Counted from the first letter of the stretch, positions 8,034-16,760 are shown. The stretch: 64,000 nt of DNA from Miltoncostaea sp963823515 (GCA_963823515.1 CAWGMB010000014.1:248001-312000); one strand, 5' to 3'. Translations and numbers: made by a program. The notes: generated by a model from the letters alone, not told the origin.

Positions 8034-9101
8034 CTGAACGCACTCACCCCCCCCACCGCCGTCGCCACCCGACGACGCCGCGGCCCGCGCTCGATCGCGG
8101 TCGTGCTCCTGGGTCTGATCCTTGCCGCCACGGCCTTCATCGGCCTGACGCAGGTCAATCCGGGCTCCGCCATGGCGGCTCTCTCGGGCGCCGACCCGCA
8201 GATGCTCGCGACGGGCATCGGCTTCTTCTTCCTGGCCCAGACGATCTCGGGCGTCATGTGGGGCGTGTGCCAGGAGGCCGGCGGCGTGCGCGGGATCTCC
8301 ATGCCCACGACGCTCGGTGTGCACTGGATCTCCCGCGCATCCTGCGAGTTGCTCCCCGCGAACCTCGGCGAGGCCGTCCGCGTCGGCCTCGTGCGGCGCC
8401 ACCCGTCGGGGGCCGAGGCGGGCGCCTGGCGCATCACCGGCGGCATCGCCGGCTACAAGGTCATCGACGCCGTCCTCGCAAGCGCCGCGGTGCTCGCGAT
8501 CGCCGTCGCCTCCCCCCTGCCCGGTCCGGCCGGAAACCTGCGCTGGACCGCCCTGGGTGCGATCGGCGCGATCGGCGCGATCGCCCTCGCGTGGCGCCTG
8601 GGTGCCGGCGCGCGAATCGTCGCGCTGCTGCCGCTGCGGGTGCGCGGGGCCGCCTCCCGGATGGGCGAGGGCGCCGGCGTGCTGCGCGACAGCGGCGCCG
8701 CCCGCACCGCCGCGATCCTCGGCGCCTGCGCCCTCGTCGCGCGCATCCTCAGCATGGCGGCCCTCCTCGCCGCGATGGGCGCGCCCCCGGAGGCGGCCGC
8801 CCTGGCATTCGCCATCACCGTCCTCGCCGGAGTCGTCCCGGCCGCCCCCGGCGGCGCGGGCACGCGCGAGATGCTCCTCATCCCGGCCTTGGTGCTGGCC
8901 TACGGCATGCCCGCGAGCACCGCCTTCGCCTTCAGCGTGGCCATCCAGGCGACCGCACTCGCCACCTCGCTGATCGTCGGCGCTCTCGCGCTGGCGTGGC
9001 TCGGCCCGCGCCTCATCTTCCGCCGCGGGACGGCCGCGGAGCCCGACCTCGTTCCCGAGCCCGTCCTCGCCGTGGCGGCGAGCGTCCCCACCGCCCCCTA
9101 G
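8034..9101 (+). CDS. UPF0104/lysylphosphatidylglycerol-synthase TM-domain-like protein
   Basis: Integral membrane protein of about 340-355 residues. Eight or so hydrophobic segments, a basic N terminus (ATRRRRGPRSIAVVLLGL) and the conserved segments SRASCELLPANLGEAVRVGL and ITVLAGVVPAAPGGAGTREM match the lysylphosphatidylglycerol synthase TM/YbhN-like family, often linked to lipid or glycolipid handling. It lacks the soluble LPG-synthase domain. No ATG, GTG or TTG precedes the basic N terminus: CTG at 8034 is the candidate given, and GTG 8100 would cut into the first helix. The divergent PAP2-GDPD pair supports a lipid role. Confidence 0.8.
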   Translation: MNALTPPTAVATRRRRGPRSIAVVLLGLILAATAFIGLTQVNPGSAMAALSGADPQMLATGIGFFFLAQTISGVMWGVCQEAGGVRGISMPTTLGVHWISRASCELLPANLGEAVRVGLVRRHPSGAEAGAWRITGGIAGYKVIDAVLASAAVLAIAVASPLPGPAGNLRWTALGAIGAIGAIALAWRLGAGARIVALLPLRVRGAASRMGEGAGVLRDSGAARTAAILGACALVARILSMAALLAAMGAPPEAAALAFAITVLAGVVPAAPGGAGTREMLLIPALVLAYGMPASTAFAFSVAIQATALATSLIVGALALAWLGPRLIFRRGTAAEPDLVPEPVLAVAASVPTAP

Positions 9102-9120
9102 GAAGGGGCGCCCCCGGGCG

Positions 9121-10128
9121 TCAGATCCGGATCACGGCCGCGCCGGTGAAGCGGCCGGCGCGCAGGTCCTCGAGGGCGTCGCGCGCATCGGCCAGCGCAT
9201 ATTCGTGCACCTCGGTGCGCACCGGCACGCGAGGGGCCAACTCCAGGAAGTCGCGGGCGTCCTCACGCGTCAGGTTCGCCACCGAGCGGATCACCCGCTC
9301 ACCCCAGAGGATCTCGTAGGGGAACGACGGGATGTCGGTCATGTGGATCCCTGCGCAGACGACGGTCCCCCCCTTTGCCAGCACCCGCAGCGAGGCCGGC
9401 ACCAGCGGGCCGGCAGGGGCGAAGATGATGGCCGCGTCCAACTCCTCGGGCGGCTCCTCGTCCGAGCCGCCCGCCCACGAGGCTCCCAGAGTCCGTGCGA
9501 ACGCCTGGGCATCCGCGTCGCCCGGCCGGGTGAACGCGAAGACGCTGCGCCCCTCGAAGGCAGCCACCTGCGCGATGACGTGCGCGGCGGCGCCGAAGCC
9601 GTAGAGCCCGATCCGCGCGGCGTCGCCGGTCATCCGCAGCGCCCGGTGTCCGATCAGCCCCGCGCAGAGCAGGGGCGCCACCTGCAGGTCGGAGTAGCCC
9701 TCGGGCAACGGGAAGCAGAAGCGCGCGTCGGCCACGGCGAACTCGGCGAAGCCCCCGTCGATGTCGCGTCCCGTGAAGCGGGCCCGGTCGCACAGGTTCT
9801 CGCGGCCCCCGCGACAGTAGCGACACCGCCCGCAGGTCCAGCCGAGCCAGGGGATCCCGACCCGCGCGCCCTCGGCGAAGACGGGGCCGTCGGCGATGCC
9901 GGAGCCCGAGGGCGCGTCCGGCCCGCGCCGCACGACCGTCCCCACGATCTGGTGCCCCGGCACGACCGGAGGGCGGGGGATCTTCACCTCGCCGTCGAGG
10001 AGGTGCAGGTCGGTCCGACACACCCCGCAGGCGTGCACTCGCACCAGCACCTGCCCGGCGGCCGGCTCGGGCTCGGGCGGCTCGGCCGCGCGCAGGACTC
10101 CCGGGGCCTCGATCCGCATCGCTCGCAT
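9121..10128 (-). CDS. Zinc-dependent alcohol dehydrogenase (MDR superfamily)
   Basis: A 335-residue medium-chain dehydrogenase. The catalytic-zinc ligands are in HACGVCRTDLH and VPGHQIVG, and the structural zinc site is a CGRCRYCRGGRENLC cluster. The NAD(P) loop is the altered GLYGFGAAAH, near residue 175. The order GHQIVG...GIPWLGWTCG resembles the AdhP/YjgB-type aldehyde-alcohol dehydrogenases. Start ATG 10128 lies 11 bases past the stop of the Tim44-like gene, so it is the last gene of the operon descending from 13025. Physiological substrate unknown. Confidence 0.92.
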   Translation of the reverse strand: MRAMRIEAPGVLRAAEPPEPEPAAGQVLVRVHACGVCRTDLHLLDGEVKIPRPPVVPGHQIVGTVVRRGPDAPSGSGIADGPVFAEGARVGIPWLGWTCGRCRYCRGGRENLCDRARFTGRDIDGGFAEFAVADARFCFPLPEGYSDLQVAPLLCAGLIGHRALRMTGDAARIGLYGFGAAAHVIAQVAAFEGRSVFAFTRPGDADAQAFARTLGASWAGGSDEEPPEELDAAIIFAPAGPLVPASLRVLAKGGTVVCAGIHMTDIPSFPYEILWGERVIRSVANLTREDARDFLELAPRVPVRTEVHEYALADARDALEDLRAGRFTGAAVIRI

Positions 10129-10139
10129 CGACACCGCGC

Positions 10140-11540
10140 TCAGCCCCCGCCGGGGGGCGGATCGTCGCGGACGGCGCTCACGCGCCAGGGGGCGTCCGGG
10201 GGGCCCTCGAGCGCGAGGGTCCAGGTGCCGTCGAAGCGACTGACGCCGGTCTTGGAGCCGGCGACCGTGTCGAGGGTGTTGCGATCCTCGACGTAGCGCA
10301 CCCCCTCGAGGCCCATCCGGACGGTCGCGGTGGCCGGCTCGGCATCGGTGTCGAGCGCCGTCAGCACGACGGATGCGACGACCGGCGCCCGGACGACCAG
10401 CCGCAGACTGCGTCCCGGGCTCGGCGGGTAGAGCAGCTCCTCGAGCAGCGCGGGCCGGGCCAGGTGCGCGAAGGCCGAGTCGTCGCCATCGACCGCCTCG
10501 GCCCATGCGGCGACGGCGCGACGCACCGCCGCCTCGATGATGTCGGGATCGAAGCGCGGGTCGGCCAGCGCGAGGTCGCGCGCCTTGGCGACGACGCTAC
10601 GCGCGTCGTCGTCGTCGACCTCGGAGGGTCGCACGCCCGCAGGCAACGCGTCGGCCACCGCGGCCTCCACGCGCACGCGATCGCGCAGGCGCGCGTCCTC
10701 GGCCGGATCGGCCTCCAGAGGAGCGTCGAGCTGGTGAGCGCCCTCCTCGTCCTGCTCGATCGACAGGAGCGTCCAGCGGTCGTCCTCGCGCTTGCCGAGC
10801 GTCCAGTACTCGCGCAGGTGCGTCTCGCCGCTCGTGTTGCCGTCGTGGTGGATGCGGTCGCCGCCACGGTCGAGCACGTAGTCGTCGAGGAGCGCCGACA
10901 CCCGCACGACCGCACGGTCCTCGGAGTCCTCGGCCCGATTGGTGATGCCCACGTACTCGATCATGCACGAACGGACCGCGACGTGGTTGCGCCAGCCCTT
11001 GGAGGCGAAGTCCTGCAGGCGCAGGCGCCACTCGGCCATGAGGTCCGGCGCGACCATCGCGTCGAGCGCGGTGCGGTCGTCGCGGTCCCAGGCCTCCTGG
11101 ATGGCCCGGAAGAGCGCCTCGGCCTCGGTCCGGACCTTCTCCGCCGCGAAGGCCGCGTCGTCGGCCTGCGCGATGACGGCGGTCCCCTCGACCTCCTGCG
11201 TCCGCGAGCGGCGGCGCGCCGCGGTGGCCCTGTCGCGGGCGGCCGCGTAGGCGCGGCTCCAGGTGGCCTTGCGCCGTTCCTGGACGGCCCCGAAGACGAG
11301 CACCGCGGCCACGCCGCCGAAGACGACGAGCAGGCCGGTGAGCGAGCCGCCGCCGTCCCCGCTGCCACCGCCCCCGCCGAACCCACCGCCGCCGCCTCCG
11401 CCGCCCCCGCCGCCGCCTCCGCCGCCGAAGCCGCCGCTGCCGCCCCCGGCCGCCGCGCTCGCCGTGGCCGCCTGGACGGCCAGCCCGGCGAGGGCGCCCG
11501 CGAGGGTGGCGAGGCGCCGCCCCGCCGGCGTGGACCTCAT
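10140..11540 (-). CDS. Tim44-like domain protein with Gly-rich linker
   Basis: A 466-residue exported or anchored protein. Residues 1-30 look like a signal peptide (LATLAGALAGLAVQAATASA), followed by a glycine-rich run (about 31-66, almost pure Gly with a few Phe/Ser) and a transmembrane helix (about 67-85). A Tim44-like domain follows around 130-265, including VRSCMIEYVGITN and REYWTLGKREDDRWTLLSIEQ. The remaining ~200 residues are unassigned and contain a second beta-rich segment near the end. Bacterial Tim44-like proteins are poorly understood; their fold binds membranes or peptides. It lies 7 bp after SCO1, so a link with oxidase assembly is plausible but inferred. Confidence 0.8.
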   Translation of the reverse strand: MRSTPAGRRLATLAGALAGLAVQAATASAAAGGGSGGFGGGGGGGGGGGGGGGFGGGGGSGDGGGSLTGLLVVFGGVAAVLVFGAVQERRKATWSRAYAAARDRATAARRRSRTQEVEGTAVIAQADDAAFAAEKVRTEAEALFRAIQEAWDRDDRTALDAMVAPDLMAEWRLRLQDFASKGWRNHVAVRSCMIEYVGITNRAEDSEDRAVVRVSALLDDYVLDRGGDRIHHDGNTSGETHLREYWTLGKREDDRWTLLSIEQDEEGAHQLDAPLEADPAEDARLRDRVRVEAAVADALPAGVRPSEVDDDDARSVVAKARDLALADPRFDPDIIEAAVRRAVAAWAEAVDGDDSAFAHLARPALLEELLYPPSPGRSLRLVVRAPVVASVVLTALDTDAEPATATVRMGLEGVRYVEDRNTLDTVAGSKTGVSRFDGTWTLALEGPPDAPWRVSAVRDDPPPGGG

Positions 11541-11547
11541 CGCCGGC

Positions 11548-12189
11548 CTACGACTTGGCGAGCAGGGAGAGATCCCGCGCGATGGCGTCGGGCTGGAAGC
11601 CGACCGGATAGGCGGTGAGGAGCTTCCCGCTCGAGGAGACGCCGTAGATGAGCGCCGAGTGCTCCACCAGTTCGGGGTTGTCTTTCGGGACCTGCTGGGC
11701 GACCTTCCACGCCGCCCACACCGGCTCGAGCTGGGCGCGTGTGCCGATGGCGTAGTCGACGAAACCGGAGACGCCCCGCTGCGCGAGGAACTTCCGGACG
11801 ACGGCGGGCGTGTCGCCCTCCGGATCGACCGACACCGCGATCACGCGGGTGCGCTCCCCGAGCGCTCCGGCGTCCTTCCGTGCCGTCTTCAGGTTGGACA
11901 TGATGAGCAGGCAGACGTCCGGGCAGTTGGCGTAGACGAACGTGACCAGCACCGGGTTCCCGCGCAGGTCGGCGATGTCCACGACCTTGCCGTCGATGTC
12001 GCGCAGCCGCAGCGGCGGCGCCGCGCGCACCGGCGAGATGGTGCCGCCCTCGAAGTCCGTGGAGGCGTGTCCCGCGTGGTCCGTCCCAGCCGTCGCGGCG
12101 GAATCCCCCGAGGATCCCCCGCAGCCGGCGACCAGGGCGATCGCGAGGAGGACGGAGATCGCTGCGGCGGCGCGGAGGGATGGTCTCAC
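11548..12189 (-). CDS. SCO1/SenC-family copper chaperone lipoprotein
   Basis: A 213-residue lipoprotein (lipobox LVAGC near residue 22) with the thioredoxin-fold SCO domain. The copper ligands are CPDVC (about residues 89-93) and a histidine in VEHSALIYGV near the C terminus. SCO proteins deliver copper to the CuA site of cytochrome c oxidase, or reduce it. GTG start overlaps the previous stop by GTGA. Neighbouring CopD-like, Tim44-like and cupredoxin genes support a copper/respiratory role. Confidence 0.93.
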   Translation of the reverse strand: MRPSLRAAAAISVLLAIALVAGCGGSSGDSAATAGTDHAGHASTDFEGGTISPVRAAPPLRLRDIDGKVVDIADLRGNPVLVTFVYANCPDVCLLIMSNLKTARKDAGALGERTRVIAVSVDPEGDTPAVVRKFLAQRGVSGFVDYAIGTRAQLEPVWAAWKVAQQVPKDNPELVEHSALIYGVSSSGKLLTAYPVGFQPDAIARDLSLLAKS

Positions 12190-12527
12190 TGGCGGAACGC
12201 TCCCGGTCGGAACTCGATGGGCCGCGAGGCTCCGGCGGACAGGCCGCCGCGGGCATCGACCTCCGCACGGTAGACGCCCGGGGCCCCGAGTGTGAACCGC
12301 GCGTGTCCGGCCGAGAGCCGTCGCGCGGCCACCGGCGCGCACCGGTAGGTGTCGAGATCGAGGCGCGCGAGGCGCACGCGCACGCCCCGCGGGGCGGACC
12401 TCACGCGCACCACGAGCCTCCGGCCGGCGCGGCGCGCGGTGACGACGCGGCGCTCCACCCGCACCGGCGCGCCGGGCCCGGCGCCGGGGACCACCCCGCG
12501 CAGGACCACCGGCCGCCCGGCATCCAC
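12186..12527 (-). CDS. Hypothetical beta-rich protein between copD-like and SCO1 genes
   Basis: A 113-residue product from GTG 12527, 15 bp after the CopD-like stop. The sequence alternates charged and hydrophobic residues (GRPVVLRGVVPGAGPGAPVR; RFTLGAPGVYRAEV), which reads like an immunoglobulin-type beta sandwich. There is no signal peptide, no cysteine pair and no copper motif, so a CopC role is not supported. The stop overlaps the SCO1 GTG by 4 bp, arguing it is a real, coupled gene. No family recognised. Confidence 0.6.
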   Translation of the reverse strand: MDAGRPVVLRGVVPGAGPGAPVRVERRVVTARRAGRRLVVRVRSAPRGVRVRLARLDLDTYRCAPVAARRLSAGHARFTLGAPGVYRAEVDARGGLSAGASRPIEFRPGAFRQ

Positions 12528-12542
12528 GGGCCCGGGCGGGGC

Positions 12543-13025
12543 TCAGGGGACCAGCGACACCGCCAGCCAGAGGGTCGTCAGGGCCGCCACGAGCAGAAAT
12601 CCGTCGAACCCTGCGCCCAGGAGCCTCCATCGCCGGGCCCCCGCGAGATCCCCGGCCTCCTCCAGGCGACGGGCACGGGGCCCCTGCCAGAGGGAGTGGA
12701 GGACGGTCACGACGCCCATCGCCGCCAGCAGGCAGATCTTGGCGATCAGGCGGTGCCCGTAGTCGGAGTCGGGGAGGTCGCCCAGCGCCAGGCCCCGGTG
12801 GTGGATCAGGCCGAAGCCCGAGCCGAGGAGCACGACCCAGGCGACGGCCCCGAGCAGCCCGAAGCGCCGGCCGGCCGTGGTCATCACGCGCCGCCCGGCG
12901 TCCCTGTCGCCCGCCGCCCGGGCGGCGGGGACGGCGACCACCCCGATGGCGATCATCCCCCCGACCCAGGTCGCCGCGCCGAGGACGTGGAGGAAGCGCA
13001 CCAGCGTCCACAAGTCGTCCCGCAC
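12543..13025 (-). CDS. CopD-like integral membrane protein
   Basis: A 160-residue protein with four hydrophobic helices. The first begins LVRFLHVLGAATWVGGMIAI, where the His and the WxGG turn are typical of the CopD domain; a second His-rich turn is SGFGLIHHRG and a third KICLLAAMGVVTVLHSLW. CopD proteins import copper or support its uptake; in this short form the role may be haem or copper related. GTG start, first gene of an operon that runs through SCO1 and the Tim44-like gene. A longer form starting near 13094 is possible but would cover the likely promoter region. Confidence 0.82.
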   Translation of the reverse strand: MRDDLWTLVRFLHVLGAATWVGGMIAIGVVAVPAARAAGDRDAGRRVMTTAGRRFGLLGAVAWVVLLGSGFGLIHHRGLALGDLPDSDYGHRLIAKICLLAAMGVVTVLHSLWQGPRARRLEEAGDLAGARRWRLLGAGFDGFLLVAALTTLWLAVSLVP

Positions 13026-13176
13026 GCGCGCTAGCCTACCGGCGCCTGGCTGCGGTAATACCGTAATCACCCCGGTCACAACCCGGATGCCCACGTCTGC
13101 TCAGACCGCGAGCCGCCCGTGGCCGTCAGGGCCTTCGCCCGCCGCCCAGTGATTCGCATCCCAACCAAGGAGCACC

Positions 13177-13668
13177 ATGCGCCGCAGATCCATGCTTGTG
13201 ATCGCGTTCGCGGTTCTCGCCGCGGCCTCCCTGGCCGTCGCGGGCTGCGGCGACGACGACAGCGCCGCCAACACCTCCACGCCCGCCGCCGCAACGACGG
13301 CTCCGGACGCGAGCGACACCGCGCCCGCCACGGCGACCAAGGTGACGGTCGTCCTCGGGAAGCCCCAGGAGCTCTCGCTGGTGGCGACGCCGGCCCAGAT
13401 CCCGGCCGGCCCGACCACCTTCGTCGTGTCCAACGACGGACTGAGCCTGCACGAGATGGTGGTCGTCCCCGCGCCGAACGGCGTGGCCGGCATCACCAAT
13501 CCCGACGGCACCGCCAACGAGGACGGGGCGCTGGGCGAGGTCGCGGATGTGGAGCCGGGCGATGGCGGAGAACTGACGATCGACATGCCGGCGGGTGACT
13601 ACGTCCTGCTCTGCGCCATCCCGGGCCACTTCGAGGGTGGGATGTACCAGACCCTCGTCGTGAAGTAG
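13177..13668 (+). CDS. Cupredoxin-like blue-copper lipoprotein
   Basis: A 163-residue lipoprotein (lipobox AVAGC near residue 24), a Thr/Ala-rich linker and a plastocyanin/azurin-type domain. The copper ligands are visible: His in SLHEMVVV and the C-terminal Cys-His-Met set in LLCAIPGHFEGGMYQ. It should carry electrons or bind copper outside the membrane. ATG with AAGGAG eight bases upstream. It is transcribed away from the CopD-SCO1 operon, and the 150-bp gap should hold both promoters. Confidence 0.92.
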   Translation: MRRRSMLVIAFAVLAAASLAVAGCGDDDSAANTSTPAAATTAPDASDTAPATATKVTVVLGKPQELSLVATPAQIPAGPTTFVVSNDGLSLHEMVVVPAPNGVAGITNPDGTANEDGALGEVADVEPGDGGELTIDMPAGDYVLLCAIPGHFEGGMYQTLVVK

Positions 13669-13687
13669 CGGCACACGTGAGCCTCTC

Positions 13688-13721
13688 GGCTCATCCTCCC
13701 GGCCGGCCGGGAGGATGAGCC
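13688..13721. terminator. Perfect 34-bp palindrome after the cupredoxin gene
   Basis: Two 17-base arms meet with no loop spacing (arm GGCTCATCCTCCCGGCC and its exact complement), 20 bp after the cupredoxin stop. There is no T-tract, as is common for terminators of GC-rich actinobacteria. It probably ends the cupredoxin transcript and shields it from the remnant beyond. Confidence 0.65.
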
Positions 13722-13843
13722 GGTGGTTCGCGCGCCGGGGCCCGAGTAGAGCCTCGGCAACGCTCACTCGGCGCGTCGGGGCGCGGTCGACCGCCCGCGC
13801 CGAGGCAGGCGCTGGCCACGCAGACACCGTGGCGGACCGCCCA

Positions 13844-14054
13844 CAGTGGCTCGCGGTGGAGCTCGGCGCATCCCGCATCGACGACGTCTGCGCCCTGCCC
13901 GGCCCCCTCACCGCGCGCGCATCGTCGGGGCCACGCCGATGCGGCGCATCGACCTCCCGAGGAGGTCGCGGAGGCCGTCGCCTTCCTCGCCGCCCCCTCG
14001 GCCGCGTTCATCACCGGCCGTCTGCTGTCGGTCGACGGCGGCGTCGCCGTGTAG
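13844..14054 (+). pseudogene. Remnant of an SDR (3-oxoacyl-ACP-reductase-like), C-terminal piece in three frames
   Basis: Three overlapping frames together give the typical end of an SDR. LAVELGASRIDDVCALPGPL starts near 13850, RIVGATPMRRIDLP near 13917-13960 in the next frame, and EEVAEAVAFLAAPSAAFITG...LLSVDGGVAV in the third frame, ending at a TAG (14052-14054). Each joint needs a frameshift, and the first ~170 residues of a normal 250-residue SDR are missing. It is therefore a decayed gene tail. Together with the palindrome it explains the 500-bp stretch without an intact gene between 13669 and 14193. Confidence 0.8.
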
Positions 14055-14193
14055 GTCGCCGGGCCCCGTACGCGACATCCCCGCCCGGGCCGTGCGGGTT
14101 CCTTCCCGCGCCGGGTGTGGATTCCCCGGATGGCCCTCTCGGCCGGCGCTGTTACGACCGTCCCAGATTCCCCGCATGCGAACGGAGGCGGCG

Positions 14194-15270
14194 ATGAGAG
14201 GCGTGGTGTACGAGGCCCCCCACGAGATGCGGCTGGCATCCCTCGACGACCCGCGCGTCGTCGAGGAGACCGACGTCGTCGTGAGGATGAGCCTCGCCGC
14301 GATCTGCGGCTCGGACCTCCACGGGTACCATCGCGGCGACGCGATGGGGATCCCGGCGGGGGCCCGGATCGGGCACGAGTTCGTCGGGACCGTGGAAGCG
14401 GCGGGGGCCGACGTCCGCGGCGTGCGGCCGGGAGACAAGGTCCTGGCCCCCTCCTGGATCAGTTGCGGCGCGTGCTGGTTCTGCCGGCGGGAGCTCTACA
14501 CCTCATGCGAGCGCGGCGGCTGCTTCGGGTGGCCGGCGATGTGGGGCGCCGGGGGCGCGGTGGAGGGGGGCCAGTCCGAGCTGGTGCGCGTGCCCCTCGC
14601 CGACGGCACCCTCGAGCGCATCCCCGACGCCCTCGCGGGCGAGGAGTTCGACCATCGCGTGCTGCCCCTCGGCGACGTCTTCTCGACGGGGTTCCACGCG
14701 CTCTCGGGGACCCGGCCCGAGCCGGGCGACACGATCCTGGTGATCGGCGACGGCGCGGTGGGCCTCATGGCCTGCCACGCGGCCCGGCTCTTCGGTCCCG
14801 CCGCGATCGTGCTGGCCGGCCACCACGACGACCGCCTCGACCTCGGGCAGCGCCTGGGGGCCACCCACGTCATGGACGGCGAGGGCGCGGACGTGCGCGC
14901 CCTCCTGGCCCGTCTGACGGGCGGGCGGGGGCCCGACGTGGTGATCGCCTCCGTCTCCCACCCGGACGTCATGCGCACCGCCTGCGAGGTCGCGCGGCCC
15001 GGCGGGCGCGTCGGGTGGGTCGGCATGGAGGTGTTCTTCGCGCCGCCCGAGATCCCATGGGACGTCGCGTGGTTCAAGAACCTGTCCCTGACCGGCGGGG
15101 TCTGCCCCTCGCGGCGCTACATCCACCGGCTCTGGCCCCTGCTCGAGCAGGGGCGGATCGAGCCGTCGGCGGTCTTCACCCACACCGTCGGGCTCGAGGG
15201 GGTGCCCGCCGCATACGCGGCGATGGCCGCCCGGGAGCCCGGCTGGGTGAAGGTGGCCGTCCGGCCGTGA
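14194..15270 (+). CDS. Zinc-binding dehydrogenase, threonine/formaldehyde-dehydrogenase-like MDR
   Basis: A 358-residue medium-chain dehydrogenase. Catalytic zinc region AAICGSDLHGYHRG and GHEFVG near residues 35-70, a modified structural-zinc loop CGACWFCRRELYTSC, and the cofactor loop VIGDGAVGLMA. The DLHGYHRGD pattern resembles the glutathione-independent formaldehyde or sugar-alcohol dehydrogenases. The second ATG (14194) is chosen over 14176 because GGAGG sits 5 bases upstream. It follows the SDR remnant and precedes the Hsp20 gene by 130 bp. Substrate not predicted. Confidence 0.9.
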   Translation: MRGVVYEAPHEMRLASLDDPRVVEETDVVVRMSLAAICGSDLHGYHRGDAMGIPAGARIGHEFVGTVEAAGADVRGVRPGDKVLAPSWISCGACWFCRRELYTSCERGGCFGWPAMWGAGGAVEGGQSELVRVPLADGTLERIPDALAGEEFDHRVLPLGDVFSTGFHALSGTRPEPGDTILVIGDGAVGLMACHAARLFGPAAIVLAGHHDDRLDLGQRLGATHVMDGEGADVRALLARLTGGRGPDVVIASVSHPDVMRTACEVARPGGRVGWVGMEVFFAPPEIPWDVAWFKNLSLTGGVCPSRRYIHRLWPLLEQGRIEPSAVFTHTVGLEGVPAAYAAMAAREPGWVKVAVRP

Positions 15271-15401
15271 AGCGGGCGGCCCGCCGCGACACAATGTCCT
15301 GCCCCGATTCGCCGAAGGCCGCATCCGGGCCCTCGCGGACGACGCAGGCGCGCCCGCGGTCCTAGGTTCGGTGGCGGAAGGGCCCATGAGAGGAGAGCGC
15401 C

Positions 15402-15839
15402 ATGCTGACCGACATCATGAGGTGGGATCCGGCGCGCGAGCTGGCGGCCATGCGCGCCGAGATGGAACGGGTGATGGCGGGGTCGGCCGGTGGCACGCTG
15501 CCCCGGAGGTGGACGCCTGTCAGCGACGTGATCGAGACCGAGGATGCCGTGGTGATCACGGCCGAGCTGCCGGGCGTCAAGGACGAGGACATCACCATCA
15601 CCGTCCATGACGGCGTCCTGCGGATCGCCGGCGAGCGGCACCTCGAGGAGGAGGTCCGAGAGGACAGGTTCCGGCGGCTCGAGCGCTCGTACGGCGGGTT
15701 CGAGCGGACCTTCACCCTGCCGCCGGGCGTCTCCGAGGACGACATCTCGGCGGGCGTCGCCTACGGCGTCCTCAAGGTGACCGTCCCGAAGCCCTCCGCG
15801 CCCGCGCCGAAGGTCATCGCCATCAACCCCGCCGGATGA
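15402..15839 (+). CDS. Hsp20/alpha-crystallin small heat-shock protein
   Basis: ATP-independent holdase of 145 residues. The alpha-crystallin domain occupies about 38-130, with VVITAELPGVKDEDITI and the family-typical GVLKVTVPK near the end (the A-x-x-x-G-V-L box is AYGVLKV). A short N-terminal arm and short C-terminal tail (KVIAINPAG, with an IxI-like motif) should drive oligomer formation. RBS GAGAGGAG precedes the ATG. TAGGTT at 15363-15368 could be a -10. No HrcA/CIRCE or HspR/HAIR repeat is seen upstream. It heads a small stress cluster. Confidence 0.95.
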   Translation: MLTDIMRWDPARELAAMRAEMERVMAGSAGGTLPRRWTPVSDVIETEDAVVITAELPGVKDEDITITVHDGVLRIAGERHLEEEVREDRFRRLERSYGGFERTFTLPPGVSEDDISAGVAYGVLKVTVPKPSAPAPKVIAINPAG

Positions 15840-15882
15840 CCGGCGGAACCCGGCCGCTCGAGCCGACGCACGGAGACCCGTG

Positions 15883-16116
15883 ATGCCGCTCTTCGCCATT
15901 CCCCCCGTCCCGCCGTGGAAGCGGCCGGACGATGAGGTGGCGCAGGTGATCGCCGGCTATCTGGCCCTCTCCCGGTCGCCGCTGCGCGCGACCGAGCCAG
16001 AGTGGTTCGCGCTCGCCGAGCAGGCGGAATGGGAGCGCGTGGTCGCCGCGGCGGGGATTCGCGGGGGCCCGGAGCCGCCGGAGCGCACCGCCGTCCCCGG
16101 GGAAGGCGGCCCGTGA
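15883..16116 (+). CDS. Small hypothetical protein
   Basis: A 77-residue acidic protein (PLFAIPPVPPWKRPDDEVAQ...) with one likely helix around WFALAEQAEWERVVAAAG. It lies 43 bp after hsp20, with GGAG in front of the ATG, and its TGA overlaps the next gene's GTG (GTGA). No family recognised. Position and coupling suggest a stress-cluster accessory protein. Confidence 0.6.
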   Translation: MPLFAIPPVPPWKRPDDEVAQVIAGYLALSRSPLRATEPEWFALAEQAEWERVVAAAGIRGGPEPPERTAVPGEGGP

Positions 16117-16760
16117 GGCGCCGGGCGGCCGAGTACGCCGACCGCCGCGATGCGGGCCGCGTACTGGCGGACGCCCTCCTGCACGAGCGCGGGCCGACGA
16201 CCGTCGTGGTCGGGCTGGCGCGCGGAGGGGTGCCGGTGGCCGCCGAGGTGGCGTCCCTTCTCGACGCACCCCTCGACGTCGTGGTCGTGCGCAAGATCGG
16301 ACATCCCCTGCAACCCGAGCTCGCACTCGGCGCGGTCACGCCCGACGGCCGGGTCTCCCTCCCGCCGGCGGGAACGCGCGCCGGACGCCCCGTGCAGGAG
16401 GCGATCGCCGACGCGCTCGCCGAGGCGCGGGCGATCGACACCCGCCTGCGCGCCGGTCACCGGCCGGTCCCGCTGGAGGGCGCCGACTGCGTCCTCGTCG
16501 ATGACGGACTGGCGACCGGCGCGAGCATGCGGGCCGCGATCGCGTGGGCCCGGGCGAGCGGGGCCGCCCGGGTCGTGGTGGGCGTGCCGGTGGCCTCGGC
16601 GCTGTCGGCCGGCGCGCTCCGCGAAGAGGCCGACGCGGTCGTCTGCCCGCTCGAGACCGACGCCTTCGGATCGGTCGGCGAATGGTACGACGACTTCGGC
16701 CAGGTGGCGGAGGCCGAGGTCGCAGCCCATCTGCGCGCGGCGCGCATCGCGTCGGCATGA
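16113..16760 (+). CDS. Phosphoribosyltransferase-fold protein
   Basis: A 215-residue type-I PRTase fold protein. The PRPP loop is CVLVDDGLATGASMRAA near residue 130, and an early GLARGGVPVAAEVA provides the usual pyrophosphate-loop region. The product class (Rv0571c-like, stress-regulon PRTases) often lacks a known base acceptor; it is not a clear purine or pyrimidine salvage enzyme. GTG start is coupled to the gene before it, with GGAAGG upstream. Genes for Hsp20 and universal stress proteins nearby fit a stress or dormancy set. Confidence 0.87.
   Translation: MRRRAAEYADRRDAGRVLADALLHERGPTTVVVGLARGGVPVAAEVASLLDAPLDVVVVRKIGHPLQPELALGAVTPDGRVSLPPAGTRAGRPVQEAIADALAEARAIDTRLRAGHRPVPLEGADCVLVDDGLATGASMRAAIAWARASGAARVVVGVPVASALSAGALREEADAVVCPLETDAFGSVGEWYDDFGQVAEAEVAAHLRAARIASA

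Noticed and set aside
11344..11454. CRISPR or tandem DNA repeat
   Set aside because: The repetition is the Gly codon run of the Tim44-like protein; there are no spacers.
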